From contig NC_084921.1 in the NCBI RefSeq assembly GCF_958298935.1, forward strand, positions 5,156,001 to 5,220,000: a DNA stretch of 64,000 nt, given 5' to 3'. The DNA comes from Phragmites australis (taxonomy: Eukaryota > Streptophyta > Magnoliopsida > Poales > Poaceae). Both the position numbers and the translations under genes were made by a program. The notes under the pieces are model-generated. The model was not told where the DNA came from. It was given only the letters and a program-made list of their open reading frames with translations, and did not search any database. Shown in pieces: positions 11,712 to 24,240 of this stretch (position 1 is its first letter; each line of letters opens with the position of its first letter).

Positions 11712-12445
11712 TCAGCCAGGCAAAGCAGGTAGGGCAAACTTGAAGACAAGATTAAAGAAAAATATCTTAATTAAGATAATAATTAAGCGAATCGAATAAG
11801 TCCAAACCGTGTGTAGAAAGCCCTGCCCTCGAACTCTAGCAATGTCCAAACCGTGTGTAGAAAGCAACTCAAACAAAGCTCCTTTCAATACATCTGATAT
11901 TGTTTCTGTGACATACTTAAGACCCAAAAATCTTTCCATAACCTTTCCTTCCTTGTTCACGAACCTGCACAACACCACAAACAATTACTACAACATCATA
12001 TACCTCACAATATCACAATTCAACACATAAATAAGAGCACTAACCTTACACTCACGGCCATCTGCTACTTGATTGATATATCGCAAGATTCATCGATAAG
12101 AATAGAGAAAAAACCATCACCAATATCTTTTTTTATCTCTTTGGTTATCTCCTATGCACTACTCTTTGCAAGGTCCTTTTGAACTGATGGTGCAAACATA
12201 CGAACATTTTTAGGACACAACTCCTCAAATGCAATCCTCACTTCCTAGTTTCTTTTTTTTAACTAATCAATCATCTCAAGAAAATTGCCCTTGTTCGATG
12301 AATAAGAAGATTCATCATGTCTATAGAATGCATGACCTTGCATTAGGAGATAGCTTGCACAATCTAAAGATGCAGTCAAACGGATTTCATATTTGGCTTC
12401 TGATTCCTTGCTATGACACACTAGCCTTTTGATTTTTGAAATCCG
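11712..12445 (-). pseudogene. hAT-type transposase fragment (DUF4371/TTF-type), degenerate
   Basis: On the minus strand the fragment reads, in order: RLTASLDCASYLLMQGHAF, a short HDESSYSSNKGNFLEMID segment, EELCPKNVRMFAPSVQKDL, EITKEIKKDIGDGFFSILID-ESCDIS, then FVNKEGKVMERFLGLKYV and GLDIARVRGQGF. This order matches the DUF4371 N-terminal half of plant 'TTF-type zinc finger / ZMYM1-like' proteins, which derive from hAT transposases. Stop codons and frame changes break it, and the C-terminal dimerisation region is absent. The 'DES.D.S' acidic motif is still visible. It is a dead TE-derived fragment lying in the presumed leader intron of the NET gene. Confidence 0.65.
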
Positions 12446-12479
12446 TCAACTTCACATGTAGCTGCCCAGAAGTCATCGA

Positions 12480-13200
12480 AAACTAAGGGTAAAATTCAGA
12501 AGAAATTGTTTGGTATAAAAAGGAAGGCTCTTGCATTTAGATGGGAAGGGAAAAACAAGAAAGCTGAGGAGGAACTGGAGAAGACGAAGGTCTTGGAGCA
12601 GCAACTGGTAGAAATTGAAGAATCAAGTAACTTTGCTGCTAGCCAAAGTCATTAGTACTGCTGGACATCAGATTAGGGAAAATAAACCTGATGTTCAGCA
12701 AGTCCCTGGTGTTGGTGCTAGTGTACTCCCATCATCAGTAATCAATACAATGAAGAGGGATGTTTTGTTGCCAGTGCATGCAAATGAATCTGGTGTATCG
12801 TTGGGTACACTAAGTAGTTCTCCTAGCAAACCGTAGACTGAGACAATCGTTTCTAAACAAGGTCATGCAGCGAAAGGAAGTAGTGATGGAACGCCCTGTT
12901 CTTATCGCGGCCAGCTTTTACTGGTACCTTGGGAACTGAAAAGGGATCACATTCATCTTCTGATGTACGTGATCATAAAGAAGCTCAGAAGTAACATGGA
13001 GATGATACTCTCAAAGATGAGATTTTACTTCATAAGCGAAAAGCAGTTGCCTTTAAGAGAGAAGAGAAGATGGCAGAAGCAAGAGAATAGTTGAAACTGG
13101 CAAAACTCTTAGAAAAACGTCTTGAAGGTGCTCAACAAAACAAGATGGATGGTGGAGATGACTACTTCATCAGCTCAACTACCCAAATGGCGAAATAGGT
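12480..13200 (+). pseudogene. fragment of a coiled-coil, possibly FYVE-type, protein gene
   Basis: Two similar basic/acidic helical blocks can be read on the plus strand: 'FGIKRKALAFRWEGKNKKAEEELEK...LEQQLVEIEES' (about 12500-12628) and 'DEILLHKRKAVAFKREEKMAEARE*LKLAKLLEKRLEG' (about 13018-13129), the latter with an in-frame stop. The repeated K-R-K-A-(L/V)-A-(x)-(R/K)-x-E-x-K pattern is like the C-terminal repeats of plant FYVE zinc-finger/coiled-coil proteins. The intervening sequence has several stops. No introns are evident between the blocks, so a processed copy or a TE-captured fragment is possible. Family assignment is tentative. Confidence 0.4.
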
Positions 13201-13659
13201 CTCTTCCTCAACTCGGTGGTGGACTGATGCTTCTTCGGTTCTTCCTCAGCTTTCAGCTCGGTGAATCACCGAAATCCATGGGGAGGAGGGGGTTCCCGCC
13301 GACGGGGAGCTCGGGCGGCCGCCCATGCTCGCCCTAGTGGTGGATCCGCCCCTGATGGTAATGTCCCCTCGGTCCATCCTCACCTTATGCCTGCATGTGT
13401 CCATCTAGGTGTAAGTTGGACCATGTTACGTGCACACAAACATTTTTTTTTTTTACTAAATTGACTAGTCTCAGTTATCATTCAATTATTGGGTGGATAG
13501 GGGTTGACAATAACTGAATAACATCTGGTACTGCAATTTTCAGCTTGAGCCCTGAACTACTGATCTATATGAGGGACAAAACAAATTTGTTGTCGATTCA
13601 TCTTGGTTGTGCCAGTTTATTCGTGTTCATTGGATTAGACTCTCTCTCTCTCTTACCTA

Positions 13660-14346
13660 CTCCCTCCGTCCATATATCTTGGGCGTATTTCTCTTCTGAT
13701 TTTGCCTAGAGTCTTAAGTGTGGTTTGCTTCCCTATGCATATTTTGGTGATTTTGGTACGTTGAAGTATAAGTGAATCACTCACATTTTTCCATCAGTTT
13801 AGGCTTTTGGGTTAATTAGTTGGTGCATGTAACTCTATATGGTATTAGGATCAGATGTCTCGAGTTCGAGTCTTAGTGACGTAATTAAACAAAAAATTGC
13901 AGCTGACTCATATTTCCACGTCTGAGGCTTGATGGAGCCTCTACATGAGGGGAAGTGTTGAAGTATAAGTGAATTGCCTATCTTTCCCTATCAATTTAGG
14001 CTTTTAAGTGAATTAGTTGGTACATGCAGCTCAATATGGTTAGTAGTACCCTATTGACTCCCCACACGCCAAAGATCATTAACTATTTGTTGGCCAACGC
14101 TGGCTGCATGCGTATATAGTGAACACACCGGCTGCATGTCGTTAAGTACATTGGTTGCAGCGCTGGTCACTAATCTAGTTGGTGCATGCAGCGTCCTTAA
14201 GTTAACAGGTGAGATAAAAGAGGTCAATTAACGAATGCATTAAGGGCATACTTAAGGTAGTATGTGGGGGCTTTTTGGTCATTTTCAGAGGTGTATTGGT
14301 CTATGTGCTGAAAGAAAACACGCCCAAGATAAATGGACGGAGGGAG
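13660..14346. mobile_element. Stowaway-like TIR element hosting a TRIM
   Basis: Termini ctccctccgtccatatatct (left) and its near-perfect complement ending ggacggagggag (right) extend as about 30-bp inverted repeats ('cttgggcgtattt' against 'aaaacacgcccaag'). TA flanks at 13658-13659 and 14347-14348. At 687 bp it is long for a Stowaway because it contains the 278-bp TRIM at 13759-14036. Without it the element is about 410 bp. No transposase. Confidence 0.75.
13759..14036 (+). mobile_element. TRIM/SMART-like miniature LTR retrotransposon
   Basis: Two 81-bp direct repeats, 13759-13839 and 13956-14036, share '(t/c)gttgaagtataagtgaat' at the start and 'agttggt.catg..act..ata' at the end. The first is followed immediately by tggtattaggatcaga, a degenerate initiator-methionine tRNA primer-binding site. 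The second is preceded by the purine tract gaggggaag. Flanks tggta (13754-13758) and tggtt (14037-14041) form a 4-of-5 target duplication. There is no coding sequence, so it must have moved using enzymes from other elements. Confidence 0.7.
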
Positions 14347-14348
14347 TA

Positions 14349-15319
14349 ACACGGGAGAGGTAGTTGCCACATCCTTTTGCGCTTACCTCAAAGATATGAT
14401 AAGCTTCACTTTCATTTGTTCTCACAACAATATTCTTTTTCTTGATCTTTTACCCAAATCTGTTTAGTTTACCTTGAGAAGGGGCACTGCTTTGAGTGAA
14501 CTACTCTACAGTCTCTACTTATCTATCTGGGAGATATGCACACTGTGTCAAACTACATGTATTGTTAATTGCTTTCACATGCCAGCTAAATATGTGTACC
14601 ACAAATACGAAATAGTCATAATTCATTAGTCTATAGCTGTTGCATCTTTCATAAAAGAAGGTACGTGTGTTCTTTCGTACATCAATGACTTCAATGAGGT
14701 AGGGATGTTTTTCTTTCTATTTGGTAGGTTAACCTTTCACTACCAGTTTAGACGATGCTAATCCTTTTTCTGGTCCTGCTTTTTTCCCCGAAAATTTAGT
14801 TTTGAACTTTTATTGGTTAGCTGATAAGATGGTTTGCATTTTCTTTGTTAAATAATCAATGGTCTGGTCCCTGCATTTTGGAAGGTGAGATGCTCAGTCC
14901 TTTTCATCATCCTCTTTAATTAAGTGGAAACAATACTTTTCTATAGATAGGCAGGGAAAGACCTACTTCATTTCCTACATGCTTGCGAGTTGATCTATCG
15001 CGGATTAAGCTCATACCGTGCATGGCTTTTCTGCATTCTGTATCTTTTCTTCTGTAAGTTTCCTAGGGATGTTACTGGTTGTGGCTTCTTGTTTAATTTG
15101 ACTCCAGTATTCTGACAGTTCTCTAGTTGTCACATTGTAAGATCTTTTGTTTCCTAATTTTTACTGCAAAGCCGTAGATCATATATTTGTTTTGGAACTG
15201 CAGATTACTCTTCATCATAAGACTAAGACTAATCCATTTGTAGTTTCATATTCTCATTTATGCCTTCTATCAATCATGACCAGGTCTACTTAGAGGGATT
15301 TTTCTTATTTTTGGTGAGA
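14349..15319 (+). other. sequence upstream of the NET coding start
   Basis: No coding or repeat feature is supported. The T-rich texture is compatible with leader-intron sequence. A possible acceptor (ttctgatatact..cag types) cannot be chosen by eye. Confidence 0.35.
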
Positions 15320-17352
15320 ATGAAGCGCATGCACAGAATGGCAACGAGGAAGTCCCATTCATGGTGGTGGGACAGCCATATTAGCCCGAAAAACAGCAAA
15401 TGGCTGGCTGAGAATTTAGAAGGTAACGACTCTCCTTGTTTCTTGAACATCAGTATGGACTGAAATAATTCTATGACTTGCAAGGCTTAGCAATCTGCAG
15501 GGCCTTGTCCAATGTTCATGTGTGTTGTTTCTGTTTCAGCCTGCAATGTAATTAGACATAGCACAATCTTTTCCAACTACCACCTTTTTCTTGACAAACA
15601 GAGATGGATAAGCAAGTTAAAGAGATGCTGAGGCTCATCGAGGATGAAGGTGATTCTTTTGCAAAGAAAGCTGAGATGTATTACCAAAGACGGCCTTCGC
15701 TTGTAACTCATGTTGAGAACTTCTATCGCATGTACCGTGCTCTTGCTGAGCGTTATGACAATGTGACTGGGGAATTGCGCAAGAATATTCCATCATCACT
15801 GCAGTCCCAAGGCTCTGGTATGTCTGAAACTGATTCGGAGACACAATCTACTTCCCCATCTCCAAAGCCTAACATGGAACAAAAGACACCAAAACAGAAG
15901 CGCAAAACAAGATCAGCTGGCTTTGATGTCTTCCTTGGTTCTGGTGGAAGCTCAGACATTTCCAAGAAGGGGAGTGATGGATCATCTTCTTCTTCAGATT
16001 CGGAATCCGATGTTGACGAAGAGAGAGAAGAAAATGGGAATGGGATTTCTTTCGCACTGAATGAACGGATTATTGAGCTAGAAGAGGAGCTTCAGGAAGC
16101 AAAGCAAGAATTCGAGGCACTTAAGGAAAAGAACATGTGTTGCCAATGTGAAAAACTTGAGGAGAGTTTCAAACAAGTTAGCAGTGAAAAGGAAGATTTG
16201 GTAGCTGCACTTCTCGCAAACAAGAATGAGGTTGAGGGTCTAAAAGGAGATATGGCCTCAGCAGCTAAGCATTATGAAGCCCAACTAGCGCATCGTGACC
16301 ATGAGATTGAGAAATGCAAGCAGGAGCTTGAGCAAGTTTCTGAGAAGTATTCCCATGAGAAGTCTACTCTTGAGACTGAAATCAGAAAGCTCCAGGAAGT
16401 TGTAAAGAAATTTGAAGGGGACCTAGCAAAAGTGTCACAAGAGAAATTGAAGCTTGAGGCCCAGGTAATGGAGCTTGAACGAGCATCTTACAGCCTAGAT
16501 GATTCTTCTGCTGAGATTGTGAAGCTACAAGAAATAATCAAGGACCTGCAAACAAGATTGGAAAATGATTCCAATCAGAAGAGAGTGCTTGAGGAACGCA
16601 CTATGGAGTTTGAGCAAGTTCGTAGTCAGCTGGAGGATTCAAGGGCTGAGGTCAGGAAGCTACAAGCTACAATCAAGAACCTGAAAGATGACCTGGAAAA
16701 AGCTCTGCAAGCGAAATCACTGCTTCAGGACTGTGTGAAGGATCTGGAACAGGCAACCAGTGACTTAAATGCCTTAGTTGCTTATAATCAGGAGAAATTC
16801 TCTTTGGAGAAGTCCTCTCTTAGTGCTGAGATCCTAAAACTGTCAGAAGTCGAGAATTCTCTTGAAGGCAAGTTGAGATCCACAGAGGCACAGCTTGAGC
16901 AACTTCATGCTGAGAATGCTGCATCCCTTGAGAGTGAGAAACAACTATCTGAAGTGAATCAAGCCGTTGCCAATCTTAAGACAAGGCTTGAGCTACTGTC
17001 TTCAGAGAAAGCTGCAGTTGATAGCAGGGTGTCCACTTTGCTTATTGATGTCACGACTCGTGATGAAAAGATGAAGGAGATGGACAACCACTTGCATCAG
17101 CTGCACCTGGAGAATGTCAATCTGATTAAAGGGGCTGAGGTCGGACGGAAGGCCGTGTCGGACCTGCGTGCACGGGTGTGCAAGCTCGAGGAAGAGGTTG
17201 AGAGGCAGAAGCTTATGGTCTCTGACAGCGCAGAGGGGAAGCGGGAGGCGATCAGGCAGCTGTGCTTCTCGCTCGAGCACTACCGCCATGGGTACCGGCA
17301 GCTCCGGCAGCTCCTGCAGGTCCACAAGAGGCAAATGGTGATGGCAACTTGA
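15320..17352 (+). CDS. NETWORKED-type (NAB/KIP1 domain) actin-binding coiled-coil protein, NET4-like
   Basis: Exon 1 is 15320-15422 and exon 2 is 15602-17352, joined by GT-AG (donor gaag|gtaacg, acceptor aaacag|agatgg); the codon GAG is rebuilt across the junction, giving 617 residues. Residues 12-93 form the NAB (NET actin-binding, formerly KIP1-like) domain, with SHSWWWDSHISPKNSKWL, FAKKAEMYYQRRPSLV and ENFYRMYRALAERYD. A Ser/acidic linker follows, then heptad-rich coiled coil from about 185 to 575. The C-terminal block EAIRQLCFSLEHYRHGYRQL (about 583-602) is the conserved tail seen in several NET proteins. The length and single N-terminal intron fit the NET4 group, which links F-actin to the vacuole membrane in Arabidopsis; that role is by homology. 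An in-frame ATG at 15260 exists, but the MKRM..RKSHSWWW start is the family pattern. A shorter paralogue lies at 34495. Confidence 0.88.
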
Positions 17353-18980
17353 GTCAGTGGCTTGCTGGATCCTTCTTCCTGGATGTCCAAAGTCGGTTTG
17401 TCGATGTAATGCTAATTGCGAATGTACTGTGAACCTCCAGTTCCCCCCTTCTCTTTCTTCTTGTACGTTCTACATAGTTTGAGCAAAATTTGTGCTCTGT
17501 ACTTACTTAAGCTACCCTATAATGTCCTGAATTATGGATAATCGTGGTATTACTTTTTCTACTCAGAGTGTCCGCTGCCCGCTGACCTGAGCTTGTGGTT
17601 TCACATGAATGCTTTCGCTGCTCTTTGAGATGGTGATGAACTGATGTCTACTCGAGCCGTTTTGATTAAAAAAAAAAGCCTCTTCTGTCCTGATATTAGT
17701 CTGCCGCTGCATCGATTCATTGGTCTCTACTGGCTGTGCAATTTATTGTGTGCTGTGAACTTTTAACAATGACTGAACGAAAGCTATTTTACACTCTTCA
17801 GTGATGACGTGAAGTTGTTAACATTAGAGCGATGATCACCCATCTTCGTTTTTTTCCGCAGGATTTATATTATCTGCTTGTCTGAATTCTGATGTGCTAG
17901 ACCTATGATTAACAACGAAGAGTACGTCCTTAACACAATTCGTACTTTGCAGGCCTACCAGAATGTCTCAAGCTTATTTCTCCAAGGCATTTTACATTTG
18001 TGTCCTTAATACTCAACAGAAACTGTTATATCATACTCATAGCTTCCGCTTCATAAGCAAATTTATAGAATCATGTTCTATGAAAGATCATTTCTCCTGT
18101 GATTATACGTATCTACTCACTTTCTCTTCTCTTTAACTCAGTCATTAGATTACGAGATGAATGACATGAATAAGGTCTCACGAGGATCTTTCCAGACAGA
18201 GTCTTATAGAATTTACTTTCGCTTCCCAAGTCCCCTACTATTCCACCCTGAAGACAAAGGAAGATGAGGCAAGATAACTGAACTTATACGACTTTTGGAT
18301 GGCCAAAGGATTCTTCATAATGCAGATTACAGTATGTCAGTATCCTTGGGGATGGACGATCCAAATCATATATTGCCGATCGAAGCAGTTGGTTGGGTCC
18401 TCGGAGTGCAGCAGGCAGGCAGTTTTGGATATATTTTTGTAAGATGTGAAGTGCTTCAATTAATCATCGACTCTAGCTAAATCGTTAGAAGCGTGAACGT
18501 AAACAAAGTCTGACGCATGATCCTGCCAAAGCAAAGGATCATACCACAATGAGCTAGCTCCGAAGGCTGCTAAGGATTCAGCTACCGCATTACAGGAACG
18601 AGAAACAAACGAAAGAGAACACATAATACACGCTGTTTATCATGTTTTACACATACTCATGTCTATCATATCAAATATTATAATCCACATTTTATAAATC
18701 AAACTCTAATATCAATTGTAGGATCAAAAGTAGATATGACAATTTTCTCCATAAGCCCTGCGTAGAATCACCCTCGTAGGGCCAAGGACGGGGCCAAATA
18801 ATCCCCCATAAGGCTAGCAGGGTGGATCCTCGATTAGCTACGGGGCAGAGCCGAAGGTTGTTTTTGCCCCATGGAGACCCATGAGCCTTGAAATATTACT
18901 ATAAGAATTTTCCCTTGGGAAGGGAAGGGATACATCCCCCAATTCTATATGGCCTCTCATTAACTTGCGACAATGGCGAT
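17353..18980 (+). other. 3' flank of the NET gene, nothing else recognised
   Basis: The stop is followed by T-rich UTR-like sequence (for example aattttgtgctctgtact near 17490). Short open frames further right show no domain. I see no mobile-element termini. Confidence 0.4.
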
Positions 18981-18982
18981 AA

Positions 18983-19520
18983 ATTTGTCTTGGGAGGCCC
19001 AAGAGTAGAGGCTCACGCCTTGTAAGCCGGAGGCTTGATGTGCATCTATGCAGGGTGCACGGAGATGGAGGCATGCCCCAATGACTTGCACCCGGTTCAG
19101 CTCAGCTCACATGTAAGTTGGAAGGGATCCCCAGATTCACAGTTATCACAACAGCTAATGCCTGCCTCGACATCGCTGAAGAAGTCGGCCAGCACGTGCC
19201 ACCAGTCAAAGCCGCCGCCGAGTCTAACATCGCTAGAGGACGTCGTTAGGGAGGTGGAGGCATGCCCCAATGACTTGCACCCGGTTCGGCTCAGCTCACA
19301 TGAAGCAAATGCACTGAGAACTGGTTTCAGAGATTACGGCAGAAATGATGGGAGGTGTTGCAGCAGCGATGACCCGCACCGCATGTTGTCTGTGTCTCTG
19401 AGACTCTGACTTCTCTATGCCGTGAGCTGACCTTGCTTTTCTCCATGATTTGCTCTTAGATTTGCACACTTTACATCTCAAATAAAAAAATTGGTTTGAT
19501 TGCCACAGCTAAGAACAAGA
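18983..19520 (+). repeat. dispersed repeat, copy 1 (second copy at 29285)
   Basis: The segment 'gggaggcccaagag..aggatc/gctc' near 18990 and the block 'gcaaatgcactgagaa...cagaaatgatg...gcatgttgtct' at 19305-19395 recur at 29300-29440. 'cgtgagctgaccttgctttt..gatttgctcttagattt' at 19421-19462 recurs at 29603-29650. Copy 1 has about 240 extra bases (19060-19302) bounded by a 47-base near-identical direct repeat 'ggaggcatgccccaatgact...' (19065-19112 and 19255-19302). No coding content is supported. It could be an old element or a remnant of local duplication. Confidence 0.5.
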
Positions 19521-19639
19521 ATTTTTAATAATACTATTTAATTGAAAAATTATAAAAATAATAATCAAATCCACTAAATTGCAAGAATAGATACCTATCA
19601 GCCTTTCGCGTGCCGACTTCCTAAGTGTCAGTGGGTCCA

Positions 19640-20290
19640 AGATCTATCAGTTTGTGAAGTACCAATAGGTCATGGGACTGACGAAATGGAGGTGTCATAG
19701 AAGCTTTTGGTGGACCGAGGAGACCTGTCGGCACTCGGAGTACCGACAGGGACCACGTAATGGCATGTTGGTACTCCGAGTGTTGATAGGTGTCAGCTCA
19801 GGCCAGAGTACCAACATACCTATTATTTGTATATGGCTGTTGATCGGTATAGGCGATTCGGGTATTACCAACACTTCCTCCTCCAGCGTTGACCTACGGA
19901 CATTACTCACTTGTAAGTATTTTTTTGTTATATGTACTTTAATATTATGTTTTCAATTCTGTGATGGTAATTTTGTCTTGCAGATGACGAGAAAGAGTCA
20001 GGGCATCGCATACGATGCAACTTGGATGAGTAAGATGCAGTTATGGGTGAAACAGTGGGTAGAGGTGGCGACAAACGTACACGTCCCCAACTGCCCTTAC
20101 GACCCTACGACAGAGGCCACATACCTACGCAGGTTCCACATGGCGACACGGGTTAGGTGCATCCTATGTCACCGGAGCCACTGCACTATGAGTCGGAGAT
20201 CACTGACACTTTCACTACGAAGTCGGTGACAGCGTACCATGTCATGGTACGTGAGGCTTGTTATATTATAGTAACTTGCATTCTTATAGG
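19640..20290 (+). pseudogene. plant-mobile-domain-like TE fragment (tentative)
   Basis: On the plus strand one can read MQLWVKQWVEVATNVHVPNC, then YDPTTEATYLRRFHMATRVR, then after a one-base frame change PEPLHYESEITDTFTTKSV and a following VTAYHVMVREA. The pattern (W-x3-W, YLRxF/Y, TRVR, EITDTF) resembles the plant mobile domain found in transposon-encoded and aminotransferase-like proteins. Upstream, 'gtaccgacagggacc' and 'gtaccaacatacc' resemble ends of such elements. The fragment is short and frame-shifted, and the assignment is weak. Confidence 0.3.
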
Positions 20291-20765
20291 TTAGAGTACC
20301 TATGTTTATATGTATTGATATGTGATTTTTTGCAATAATAACATCTAAAATCTTAGGTTAGAGTTTTTATCTACCAATATATCTTACATAATCTTATTAA
20401 TATAATTCTTAAAATATAATCACATCATTTTATCACTACTAATCATACTGTGTAAATTAGAGAAGTTACCCATACCATTGGAACTATCGAACATGTCCAA
20501 CTAGCATCACAAATTAATAGATCATTGCACAAATCATAGCACAAGCTTTAAAAAAATGCCGACAGTGTATCTTCTATCACAGTACGACCCACAATCATGT
20601 TCATGTTCACAGTACACGTACGTGTATAGGAAAAAATGGGCATGCACATGACGGCCAAATCAACTACAAATCATAGCACAAAGTATCCCATCAATCTATC
20701 ATCTACATCTCAGAGGAGCACAAGAAAACACGGAGGACAGGAGCTACTTTGCTGGGCGTGAGTGG
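20291..20765. other. intergenic, nothing recognised
   Basis: AT-rich DNA between the preceding fragment and the copia element. No feature is supported. Confidence 0.4.
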
Positions 20766-22347
20766 TGCAGCGAAAATATTCCTATTAATATATAATTATA
20801 ATTTTAATGATTAATAATAATATAGTCATTAAGACTAACATGTTTATCAAGAATATATGTTAGTAGATCTTATGAATACAATGCATCAATAAGTCATTAC
20901 AGCTGGGATAAAATTTGATTAAATTAGAGAAATTTCAGAGAATTGATCTCACCGGATAGTTCGATATAGAAGAGTTTACACTTATTGGAGCATTGTATAC
21001 AGAGGCATATAGTCTCACCGGATAGTCCGGTGCTCTTTGTATTGAACTCATCGGAGCACTTTTGATAAAGGGAAGAAGGCTGAGGATCTCACCGGATAGT
21101 CCGGTGATCTGCTCTGGATAGCACCGAAGTATTTCTTGCAGAGAAGAAATATAAGTGCAAAGACTAAAAATCAACCCGCCGGATGGTACGGTACTTGGTT
21201 TGTGCACATCGGAGTATAGCAACAGAGCATTTCTTGTAGAGTTGACTGCAAGTGCCAAAGAATGAAAAATAACTCACTGGATAGTAAGGTGATCACAGAG
21301 ATGAATATATCGGAGCATTTTACATAGAGAAGAAATGACGCGGTCTGACTCAAGATAACTCACCGGAAGGTCCGGTGATAAATTTAAAGGCACATCGAAA
21401 TGTTCAATGGGGCACACAGGCTTTAAGTGGAGTTCTAATGGCTAGTTTCTGAGTTTGTACTCACTGAATAATTAGGTATTAGTACTACTATTCTCATCGA
21501 ATCATCCGGTGTTAACAGTTTTTTTAAGCCATTGGAAAAATGGCTAGTTGACGGGTTTAAAACTATAAATACTCCACTCAGTTATTTGACGAGTGACATG
21601 CTACTAGAGTCTAGAGAAAACTCATATATACTTAATAAGACATCCAAGTTACCAAAGTGTTTAAAGTGATCATCTAAGGTGATTAAGCATAATATTAGAG
21701 AGTGTTTAGTGCTTATAGGCCTAGAGTGAGTTGTAACTAGGTGCTGCAGGTTAAAGAAGGGATAAGGAGTGATCTTAGCTTGTACCAGCATCTTAGATCT
21801 TGGTGACTCAAGCTTGTCGACCCTCCGATTTAGTGTGAAGCGGTAATAAGGTACGTGTACAGGGACGCGGAGATCTTTGTATTGGTGGCTCAAGCTCCGA
21901 AGTGATCACGACGATAAGTGACCGAAAGAGAGGCTAGTAGTGATACCTTGCCTTGGTGACTTGGTGCCTCATCGTGCTTGAGATATTATTTTGGTGATTT
22001 GGTAGCTCAAGAGCCGTGACCGAAAGAGTCGTGCCGACCGGGAGCATATCCTTTGTGGAGCTCCAATGTGGACTATGGCTAGCATTCATGCTATCGATAC
22101 CACGGGATAAAAATCCCTTGTGTCGAGTTTGTCTCTCTACCTTATTTATGTTTTCACATTTACATACTTACAATTTACCTTACTAGAGTAGGTTACAATC
22201 CTCTTAAGCAGTAGAGTAGACATACTAGATAAATCTAGAGCACATTTAAATAAAAATTGAGTAGATTTATCTTGCGAAGTTTTTGGAGCCAAATAGTTTC
22301 TAAGTGTCATAATTCACCCCCTCTTAGGACGTCATTATATTCTCACA
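20766..22347 (+). repeat. left LTR of the gag-only copia element
   Basis: It begins tgcagcgaaaat (right LTR: tgtagcgaaaat) and ends gtcattatattctcaca. U3 holds an array of near-palindromes of the form caccggatagtccggtg (for example 21016-21032 and 21090-21106). A TATA-like 'actataaatactcc' lies near 21570. The pair relation to 26884-28480 is clear over the whole length. Confidence 0.8.
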
Positions 22348-22413
22348 ATTGATATCAGAGCCTCGTGCTCTTGATAGGCTTAGCATCCTAGAGTTGTGAC
22401 GTCCGGGATCGGG

Positions 22414-24240
22414 ATGGATACACATATTGCTTCACTTTTCGATGGCATAAATTTCTCCTGTTGGAAAATTTTAATGACTTATTATTTACAAGCTAAATGC
22501 TTAGATGTTTGGAGAGTCACTGAGGAAGGGATGAGACCTTGCATCACCAATAAGAAGAGACAATTAGATGTATTGACGAAGAGTATCATTTTATCATCTT
22601 TGAATATTGATGTATTTAATCGTGTTTATTCTCTCACCAATGCACATGATATTTGGACTAGTCTTATTGAAATAAATGAAGGCACAAAGGGTATGCGCAA
22701 TGAGAAATATCATGTACTTGTTACAAAGCTCAATATCATCAAACAATTTGCCCTAAAAGTGCTAATGACATGTACTCACGTTTGAATATTCTTATTAATG
22801 AGATAAATGAGCTAGGTTTGATACCAATTGATTATGATCAGGTGGTGAGAAGAATACTTCAAGCTCTTCTTTCGAAGTACAAGTTTATAGTCTCCATCAT
22901 CCACAATAACAACAACAACATCAAAAAGATGACTCCAAGTCAAGTGCTCGATAAGATCATCGTCCATAAGATGACCATAAATATGGGGATGGAAACATCT
23001 TATTCATCCGATATCAAGAACCTTGCTCTCATAAGCAAGCAAGCGTCATGCCTACATATGAAGGCGAAGATGAGGAGGCAAAAGCAAGAGTCAAGCTTAA
23101 GCGAAGATAATGGAGATGAAGATAAAGATAAAGATGAAGATAAAAATGAAGCGAGCAATAAAGATGATGAGAAAAGCACATCAAGTGATGAAGAAATATA
23201 TCTCAAAGTTTCCAAGCTCATCTCTCATGTGAAGAAGAACATCAAAAAGATCAATGCCAAGATTGATCAACAAATCTCTATAAAAGACTTGATCAAAACT
23301 ATTGGCATCAAGAATGAGAATAAGACCAAGAGCAAAAGGGATACAAGGAGAAGAGTCAAAGTATTTGCAATTATGGGAAGATGGGTAAGTGAAGATGAAG
23401 ATTCAAGCTCAAGTGATGAGAGCTTCACCACCCACTACTCCAAGAGAAGTTCTTCCTCAAGATCATCATCATGCAAGTCGTCATCACACAAGTGCCTTAT
23501 AACCAAAGGTATGGATAGCAATGTAATTGATGATGAATCCGATGAGGATTCTCCCTCATATGATGAACTCATTTATTTGATCAATGAGCACCAAATGCCC
23601 TTTAGAAATAATCAAAAGAGTTTAAGAAATTCAATACACTTAATGGCATAATGCTACATTTATTTCTAATTATGAATAATTATTGAGCAAATTCAATTTG
23701 CTAAACATGGACCATGATGAGTTTAAGGTAAAACTTTAGTGCATTGAATATCAATCTAAGACTCTTTTGGAGCAATATATCTCTCTATAATTTTAATAAT
23801 AAGATAGATGCTTCCATTTTTTGATGATTTAATTGATATATCATGCTCACCCTTTTTGCAATGACATATGTGTTGAGAATGTTCTTATAGAACCATCTAA
23901 TGAACTCATTGCACAAGAAAATGATGAGCTCAAATAAGAAGTCAAAAAACTCAAGAAAGACTTAGCAAGATTAAAGTGAAAGAACCATATCCAACCTCCT
24001 GAAGATAATCATGCAATCATGGTGAAGAAGCTTGCAGAAAGGTCCATCGTGACATGCTTCAAATGTTATCAAGAAAGCCATAAGTTATTTCAATGTAAGC
24101 AAGTCAAGAAGGAGACTAAGTAGAACAAGAAAGCAATAAACCTCTACAACAAGACCACCAACATCTACACCAAACCTAACTATAAGAACAAGATCAAGAG
24201 CAACCACTACAAGGTAAAAAAAGGAAAATGGTAAGGTAGT
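22414..24240 (+). pseudogene. copia gag (UBN2/Gag-pre type) with zinc knuckle, degenerate
   Basis: The capsid-like part starts at the ATG at 22414 (MDTHIASLFDGINFSCWKI), followed by 'YYLQAKCLDVWRV', 'LNIDVFNRVYSLTNAHDIW' and, after a frame change near 22755, 'NDMYSRLNILINEINELGL'. This is the UBN2-type gag layout of SIRE copia elements. A Lys/Asp/Ser-rich region follows (23050-23560). Further frame changes and stops break it near 23650. At 24055-24096 the zinc knuckle CFKCYQESHKLFQC (CX2CX4HX4C) survives. After it comes 'WVSK', in the place where gag ends and pol would begin in autonomous relatives; no pol follows. Confidence 0.7.
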
